From positions 2,170,001 to 2,234,000 of the forward strand of contig OZ251231.1 of the NCBI GenBank assembly GCA_965240325.2: a stretch of 64,000 nt of DNA, read 5' to 3'. Below, piece after piece: positions 58,663 to 64,000 of this stretch. Under the pieces are notes generated by a model that searched no databases, was not told the DNA's origin, and was given only the letters and a program-made list of their open reading frames with translations. This DNA is from Rebecca billardiae RCC1528 (taxonomy: Eukaryota > Haptophyta). Every line of letters begins with the position of its first letter. Position 1 is the stretch's first letter. The position numbers and the translations under genes are program-made.

Positions 58663-60582
58663 ATGAAGGGCTTGCTGAAGAGGCTCAAGCCGCGCGAGTC
58701 GTCGTCCGCAAGCGAGAGCGGCGAAACGGCGAGCATCTGGGGCACCAAGAACGCGCCCATCCACTCGCAGGGTTACATCAAGCCGTTGCGCTCGTCGCGC
58801 ATCTCCCCGTCGCTCGGCCGCGGCAGCGCGGCCGACCCGTCCGCGATCGAGGCGGAGTACGTGAACGAGATCGAGCGGCTGAGGCAGGAGGTGCAGTCGC
58901 TCCAGGCGCGTCTCGGCGAGGCGGGCGCCTCCCAGAAGTTCCCCGTCCACACGCTCCACAACGCGCCCCCCGTTCGCGTCTCGCTCCCGACGGAGCGGAG
59001 GACGGGCGACGAGGTCACCGTCCTCGCGGGGGCGGTCGCCGTCGCGCTGGACCGCGCGGACGCGCTGCCGACGACGCGCCCGCAGCCCAACCCGGCACTC
59101 GCGACGCCGTCGGGCGCGCCCCTGCAGCTCCTCCTCCCGCCCGGCCGCAGCGCGCGCGAGAGCGCGTCCAAGGTGATGTCGGTGGGGAACGTCGAGCTGA
59201 GCGAGCAGCGGCGGCGGCACCTCGCGCAGCTGATGGCGGTGCCGATCGACGTGGTGGACGCGACGGAGGCGGATCGCGCGATGAGCACGCCGAACTCGCC
59301 GCGCGAGGGCCAGCGCCTCCGCCGTGAGCGCCAGCGCCGCCGCCAGCTGATTGACAAGGCGCCCGAGTCGCCGGGCGGCACGCCGACGCGCGCCGCCGCG
59401 GCGAAGCGTCCCAAGTTCCACTTCTCGCCCGCCAAGACCGCGCCGGTCGGCGGCAGCCTCGCGCAGCCGCGCTCCGCGCTGCCCCCCACGCGCATCGACA
59501 CGTCCGCGCCCGAGCGCGCCGTGCAGCTCTCCGAGCTCGTGATGCTGCGCCCGCTCGGCACGGGCGGGTACGGCGCGGTCGGGCTCGCGCGGCTGCCGCG
59601 CACCGAGGTCGTGTACGCGGTCAAGGCGGTGAGCAAGGCGCACGTCACCTCGGCGCCGAGCGGCGGGCCCGCCGCCGTGATGCGGCTGCGCCGCGAGCGC
59701 GACGCGCTCTTCGCGCTGCAGGGCCACCCGTGCGTGCTCCGGCTGGACTCGACGCACGCGGACGCGGGCCACGTCTACTTGGTGACCGAGGCGTGCATGG
59801 GCGGCGAGCTGCTGCGCCTGCTGCGCGCCAGCCTGCTCTCGGCGGAGGACGCGGCGTTCTACGCGGCGGGCGTGGTGCTCGCGCTGCAGGCGGCGCACGC
59901 GCGCGGCATCGCGCACCGGGACATCAAGCCCGAGAACGTGCTGATCGACGCGTCGGGCTTTGTGCGCCTCGCCGACTGGGGCGCGGCCGTGTTCGTGGGC
60001 ACGCCCGACAGCCCGGGCGACGCAAAGTCGGGCGGGCGCACGCTCACGCGCTTTGGCACGCTCGAGTACATGTCGCCGGAGGTGGCGCGCGGCAAGGGCG
60101 TGGGCGGCGACGGGCACACCCTCGAGACCGACTGGTGGTCGCTCGGCGCGCTCATCTTCGAGATGCTCGTCGGCCGCACGCCGTGCGTCGGCGCGGCGCA
60201 GGACACGGACCAGGACGTGCTCAAGCGCATCGCGCGCGGCGAGGTGATCTGGCCGCGCGAGGGCGAGCAGAAGCTCACGCCCGTCGCCGCCGACCTGCTG
60301 GCTGGCCTGCTCCGCCGCGACGAGACGAAGCGGCTCGGCGCGCGCGGCACGGGCGGCGCGGAGGCGGTGCGCAAGCACCCCTTCTTTGCGAACATCTCGT
60401 TCAGCGCCATCGCCAACCGCTCGGGCATCCAGCCGCCGTGGCGGCCCGAGCTGGGCGCGTCGGACGACAACTCGTTCTCGCCCGGCGCGACCAACCCCGG
60501 CCGCTTCGTCGAGATGCTCAACAGCGCGCTCGGCGCGCAGTACGACGCGGAGGAGTGGGATCCGCACTTTGCCGACTTCTAA
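58663..60582 (+). CDS. AGC-family Ser/Thr protein kinase with DWG motif and C-terminal FxxF
   Basis: The protein has 639 residues, one exon. The N-terminal 290 residues are basic and Ser/Pro-rich with a short coiled coil (EIERLRQEVQSLQARL). The kinase domain starts near 293: LRPLGTGGYGAVGLA (P-loop), VVYAVKAVSK (VAIK-type Lys), then IAHRDIKPENVLID (catalytic Asp). The metal-binding motif is LADWGAAV, so DFG is DWG. The activation segment is TRFGTLEYMSPEVARGKG. The C-terminus EEWDPHFADF ends exactly in F-x-x-F, the hydrophobic motif of PKA (which also ends at FxxF). It is thus AGC/PKA-like. No cyclic-nucleotide domain is fused. Start at 58663 because upstream in-frame sequence is 5'-UTR-like. 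Confidence 0.85.
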   Translation: MKGLLKRLKPRESSSASESGETASIWGTKNAPIHSQGYIKPLRSSRISPSLGRGSAADPSAIEAEYVNEIERLRQEVQSLQARLGEAGASQKFPVHTLHNAPPVRVSLPTERRTGDEVTVLAGAVAVALDRADALPTTRPQPNPALATPSGAPLQLLLPPGRSARESASKVMSVGNVELSEQRRRHLAQLMAVPIDVVDATEADRAMSTPNSPREGQRLRRERQRRRQLIDKAPESPGGTPTRAAAAKRPKFHFSPAKTAPVGGSLAQPRSALPPTRIDTSAPERAVQLSELVMLRPLGTGGYGAVGLARLPRTEVVYAVKAVSKAHVTSAPSGGPAAVMRLRRERDALFALQGHPCVLRLDSTHADAGHVYLVTEACMGGELLRLLRASLLSAEDAAFYAAGVVLALQAAHARGIAHRDIKPENVLIDASGFVRLADWGAAVFVGTPDSPGDAKSGGRTLTRFGTLEYMSPEVARGKGVGGDGHTLETDWWSLGALIFEMLVGRTPCVGAAQDTDQDVLKRIARGEVIWPREGEQKLTPVAADLLAGLLRRDETKRLGARGTGGAEAVRKHPFFANISFSAIANRSGIQPPWRPELGASDDNSFSPGATNPGRFVEMLNSALGAQYDAEEWDPHFADF

Positions 60583-61055
60583 GAGTCAGAGCTTACTGTC
60601 ATACTAGCCACCGTGACCGTACAAGCCACAAGGACTCACTTCGCCTGCCGCTGCTGTACATGTGCGTCTCTTATTCTTAGTAGTTCTTAGTAGGTCAGTA
60701 AACTACATGCATGTATGATACACCTTCTTGAGCGGTATCGTGATTGAGTGGGGGTACTGTGCTTGGCGGGTCTTTGTGTCTACATACAATCATGAGACTT
60801 TTTGGGTGGCCTGACCTCTCGTGCACTGCATATCCGCCGAATATGGTGAGGCCCACTTTCGACTTTGTAGTCCAGCACACCCTGATCTGATGAAGACGAC
60901 CCGCATTACCGTTCACGACATAAAGCGCTACCGCGGAAGCTACCGCGGAAATTGAGGCGCGGGTACCTCTGTATCTCTGACGCACACGCACATGTTCAAA
61001 CTTGATGCTCCTCCCGACTCTTCCATAGGCGAATTTAACCCCGCCGCGACTTCCC
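60583..61055. other. Intergenic region downstream of the kinase
   Basis: No gene supported. Contains the second copy of the shared 22-base motif (60661-60682) and a partial repeat of its end (TTCTTAGTAG). Confidence 0.5.
60661..60682 (+). repeat. 22-base motif shared with the 3' flank of the 1846-3711 gene (copy 2)
   Basis: Identical to 3790-3811 and likewise starting 79 bases after a stop codon. Confidence 0.6.
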
Positions 61056-63053
61056 ATGAACGGGAAATACCGCCGTCCTCCCCGGAGTCCCGCCGCGACA
61101 GGGCTCGGCGCAGCCGCCCATCAACGGGACGTGCTGATGTCGACCCCGAAGCCGGCGCAGGCTGCAGTGGCCGCCCTGCGAACGGCTGTCGAGACGGCGC
61201 GAACCCTCTCGCGCCCACTCGCCACTGTCAACGACCGCACGCATGTCCGCGAGCTCATCTCCGAGCTCGAAAGCCTCCTGCTGGGAGGAACGGCAGCGTC
61301 GGGGTGTGTGGGCGCCGGCGGATCGCGGCGCGTCGCGGAGAGCGCTGGCCCACCGCGTGCGCTTCATTTGCTTGATCTGCCGGCTCCTCTCATCGTCCGC
61401 ATCCTCTCCATGCTCGATGACCCGGCCGATCTCGCGCGCGCTCGCCGGCTGTGCCGGCGGTTTGGTGCGCCGCGCAGGCCGGAATCTCTCGTCGAGCACG
61501 CGCTCGTTGCTCGCGCCCGTGGCCGCGGCGAGTTCGTGCCGAAGACGACGCTCAAAGCTAGCGCATCGGCGCGCACGGCTGCACTGCTCGACGCCGGGCG
61601 CCGCATACGCGCCGCCGGCGGTCACCGCCCTGTGGTGAGCCTGGGCGGCGAGACCGCCGCGTTCATCGATGTCGACGGGCAGCTGCTCACGACGGGGGCG
61701 TATCGCGGGGTGGAGAGCATGGAGGACGAGTTGAACGACACGGCATCGGACGATGGCCAAGACGACGAAGACGCGGCCGTGCGCGAGGACGCGCTGGCGG
61801 CCCTCGGCCAGGGCCACCTGTACGTGGGCGGCTCTCGTCTGGGGACGTGCACGCCCCAGCCCGCACTCACCGCAGTGCGCGTCGTCGCCGTCTCCGTCGG
61901 CTTCGCGCACACGCTCGCGATCGCCGAGGGCGGCAGCGTGCTCTCGTTCGGTGCGGGCAAGAATGGGCGCCTCGGCCACGGAGACGAGCAGAACCGTTAC
62001 AAGCCGACGCCGGTTGGCGGCCTGCTCGGCGCGCGCACGGCCATCGGCGTCGCCGCGGGCTACTACTGCTCGCACGTCGTCAGCTCGGACGGCGAGCTCT
62101 TCTCGTTCGGCGCGGGCAGCCTCGGCCGGCTCGGGCTGGGCGACGAGGCGGACCGGCATCTGCCCACGCGCGTGGAGGCGCTCGTCGAGGAGCGCGTGGT
62201 AAGTGCCTCCGCTGGCGCGACCCACGGCTTTGCCACCACCCTCGACGGCAAGGCCTGGGCGTTTGGCAACGGCGCGTACGGCCGGCTCGGGCTCGGCGAC
62301 GAGCAGTCGCACCTTGTGCCGACGTGCGTCAAGGCGCTGTCGGCCGAGCACGTGGTGAGCGTGTCGGCGGGGCTGGACCACTCGCTTTTCGTCACCGCCT
62401 CGGGCGCGGCGTACTCGTGCGGCGGCGGCTGGTTCGGCCGGCTCGGCCACGGCGATCTCGCAGACGAGCTCACGCCGAGGCGCATCGGCGGCAGGCTGCT
62501 TGGCAAGCGCGTCGTGGCGGCCGCGGCCGCGTGCCTGCACTCGCTCGTCGTCACGGCAGACGGCGAGCTGTACGCGTTCGGACGTGGCGACCACGGACGC
62601 CTCGGCACGGGCAACACCTCGCTCCACCCTGCCACGCCCGAGCGCGTCCTGGGAGGCATTGAGCACGAGCGTGTCGTCGGCGCGTGCGCCGCGCTCAACT
62701 CGTCCTCCGTCACGACGGCGTCGGGTGGCGTGTACACCTTCGGCTCGGGCGTGGGCGGGCTCCTGGGCCACGGCGACGGGCTGCGCCGATTGCGCCCGAC
62801 GCGCATCGCCGAGCTGCGGGTTGGCGTGCACGCCGAGCAGGCCGAGGTCTGCCGGGCGCGCTCCAACACGACTGCGCCTGACCCGGCCGACGGCCGAAGC
62901 AACGCACGTGCTTGCGCAGGCAACGAGTCGGGGCCGAGCGCAGGCGTGGCTGGCGGCTCCACCAACGCGCTGGACTTCATTCCACCACCCCAGCATGTCC
63001 CGTCATGCCGCCTGTCTTTTCACTCGCTCACCGATCTACATGAGTCCTGGTGA
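61056..63053 (+). CDS. F-box / RCC1-repeat protein
   Basis: The protein has 665 residues from 61056, or 638 from ATG 61137 (MSTPKPAQAA), which is an equally good start. An F-box-like stretch (LHLLDLPAPLIVRILSMLDD, then ADLARARRLCRRFG) lies at about 105-145. It is followed by six or seven RCC1 blades, recognisable by repeated FGAGKNGRLGHGDEQN, FGAGSLGRLGLGDEAD, FGNGAYGRLGLGDEQS and FGRGDHGRLGTGNTS patterns with VVSVSAG.DHS spacers. RCC1 repeats form a seven-bladed propeller; with an F-box the protein would be a substrate receptor of an SCF ubiquitin ligase (inference). The C-terminal 80 residues are low-complexity. No intron is needed. Confidence 0.8.
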   Translation: MNGKYRRPPRSPAATGLGAAAHQRDVLMSTPKPAQAAVAALRTAVETARTLSRPLATVNDRTHVRELISELESLLLGGTAASGCVGAGGSRRVAESAGPPRALHLLDLPAPLIVRILSMLDDPADLARARRLCRRFGAPRRPESLVEHALVARARGRGEFVPKTTLKASASARTAALLDAGRRIRAAGGHRPVVSLGGETAAFIDVDGQLLTTGAYRGVESMEDELNDTASDDGQDDEDAAVREDALAALGQGHLYVGGSRLGTCTPQPALTAVRVVAVSVGFAHTLAIAEGGSVLSFGAGKNGRLGHGDEQNRYKPTPVGGLLGARTAIGVAAGYYCSHVVSSDGELFSFGAGSLGRLGLGDEADRHLPTRVEALVEERVVSASAGATHGFATTLDGKAWAFGNGAYGRLGLGDEQSHLVPTCVKALSAEHVVSVSAGLDHSLFVTASGAAYSCGGGWFGRLGHGDLADELTPRRIGGRLLGKRVVAAAAACLHSLVVTADGELYAFGRGDHGRLGTGNTSLHPATPERVLGGIEHERVVGACAALNSSSVTTASGGVYTFGSGVGGLLGHGDGLRRLRPTRIAELRVGVHAEQAEVCRARSNTTAPDPADGRSNARACAGNESGPSAGVAGGSTNALDFIPPPQHVPSCRLSFHSLTDLHESW

Positions 63054-63211
63054 CTTGGCGTCATCGCGCCCTTCGGAATGCACGCCGATCCGGATTCGGT
63101 TGCAGACTCAGCGGTCCGCGCGCGGTGGGCTGATAGCCTTACACGTACTGCTGCTGACAGTAGTCATCTAGCAGCTGACTATAGCTGATTCGAGGTTCCC
63201 TATCTGTATCA

Positions 63212-64000
63212 TCATCGCACGGTGGGTGCTGCCATTGTGACCGTGCTGCTGCTCTCCTGCTCGCGGAAGGCCGCGCAGCGCCGAAGCGCCACAGGATCTC
63301 CGCAGGGACGCTTGGACCCTGCAGTGCCGCGGAAGACCATGCTGTACGACGACTCCACGCCGCGCACCTCTGGAACAGTGTCGGTCGACACCATGCCAAA
63401 CGGGCAGCCCGGCGAGATCGCGCGAAAGAAGCGCGCGCGCCGCGTGCCGCCGCTCAGCTCGTGGTCGTCGTCGTCATCCTCATCGTCGAGTGCGTCGCCA
63501 AGGAGGCTCGCGTCGTGAGGGCTGCTAGCCACCCCCACGCCATCAGCGTTGGCGCTTGGGGAAGGCAGCGCGCCAACGCCGTGCGGCGTACAAGCCGCGT
63601 CCATCTCGTGCGCGAGCTGCCAGCCGTGCAGGTCGCTCGCAAGCCGCTCGGCCATGTCCACGCTGTCGCCGGGCGCAGTGGTCGCGCAGCTGCGCGTCTC
63701 CTCGTCCGCGCACAGCCACTCGGAGCGAAGCACGGAGTCCAGACTGGCGCGCTTGCACGGCTCGGCGACGAGCATCGAGTTGACAAGGGAAACGAGCGGC
63801 GCGGACCACGAGCACTCGCGAGAGTAGAACGAGTGGATCACGTGCACCGCCGACTTGCCGCAGCGCATCTCGTACTTGAGCCGCGCGAAGCGCCAGTCGC
63901 GCTGCGTCGCCTCGTCCAGCGGGAAGAAGCCCGCGCACATCGCGAAGAGGCAGATGCCGAGCGACCACACGTCGGCGGCGAAGCAGCCGTATCCCGCGTT
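63212..64000 (-). CDS. Ser/Thr protein kinase, C-terminal part (5' end outside window)
   Basis: The frame is open to the window end. The first residues are NAGYGCFAADVWSLGICLFA, kinase subdomains VIII-IX (D-x-W-S-x-G), followed by GFFPLDEATQRDWRFARLKY and a final helix LVSLVNSMLVAEPCKRASLD with the subdomain XI Arg. This resembles CAMK/SNF1-type kinases. The tail has an acidic run (DALDDEDDDDDHELSGG) and no further domain. The catalytic loop and P-loop lie outside the window. It ends at 63212, convergent with the F-box/RCC1 gene. Confidence 0.75.
   Translation of the reverse strand, partial: NAGYGCFAADVWSLGICLFAMCAGFFPLDEATQRDWRFARLKYEMRCGKSAVHVIHSFYSRECSWSAPLVSLVNSMLVAEPCKRASLDSVLRSEWLCADEETRSCATTAPGDSVDMAERLASDLHGWQLAHEMDAACTPHGVGALPSPSANADGVGVASSPHDASLLGDALDDEDDDDDHELSGGTRRARFFRAISPGCPFGMVSTDTVPEVRGVESSYSMVFRGTAGSKRPCGDPVALRRCAAFREQESSSTVTMAAPTVR

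Overview
The window is nuclear DNA of a GC-rich, gene-dense photosynthetic protist. A haptophyte-type alga fits best. The evidence is spliceosomal introns (14 placed here, 77 to 288 bases, 12 of them starting GTGCG and all ending AG), an apparently plastid-targeted carotenoid isomerase-like protein, a sterol C7-reductase, SF3b and peroxisome proteins, ALG12, a four-domain voltage-gated channel and DIRS-like retroelement fossils. The assignment is an inference from gene content and codon/intron style; a pelagophyte-like alga is the main alternative.

Layout. 1-7.7 kb: the end of a TRP-like channel, a secreted glycosyltransferase-25-like/methyltransferase fusion, a HET-like domain protein and a small probable plastid membrane protein with a broken partial copy of itself just upstream. 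7.7-17.4 kb: one very large minus-strand gene, a four-domain channel with an EEEE (calcium-type) filter whose C-terminus carries TPR-like, IQ-like and kelch-like segments in the same open exon. 17.6-25.2 kb: two divergent pairs of secretory-pathway genes (PLOD-like glycosyltransferase with acid sphingomyelinase-like phosphodiesterase; ALG12 with a PC-esterase), separated by a tandem duplication that includes the ALG12 tail. 25.6-28.5 kb: a membrane-anchored Gfo/Idh/MocA dehydrogenase and a SOUL heme-binding protein.

28.7-37.1 kb is the accessory block. Two related mobile elements lie head to tail, sharing identical 333-base left ends and identical 216-base right ends. The first holds a decayed reverse transcriptase/RNase H on the minus strand and a decayed CCCH-finger gag-like frame on the plus strand. 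The second has its interior replaced by about 19 copies of a 183-base satellite.

37.5-64 kb returns to dense genes: CRTISO-like isomerase, triple-AP2 protein, MYND-like fragment, an unknown protein, an LPEAT/LPCAT-like acyltransferase with EF-hands, DHCR7-like sterol reductase divergent from PEX13, SF3B2, an unknown protein divergent from an SLC6-type symporter, a lipoxygenase with altered metal-ligand positions, an AGC kinase with DWG in place of DFG, an F-box/RCC1 protein, and the 3' part of another kinase running off the window. Genes share short intergenic promoters rather than operons. Common themes are lipid and sterol metabolism, ER glycan assembly and calcium signalling. No tRNA, rRNA or CRISPR was seen.
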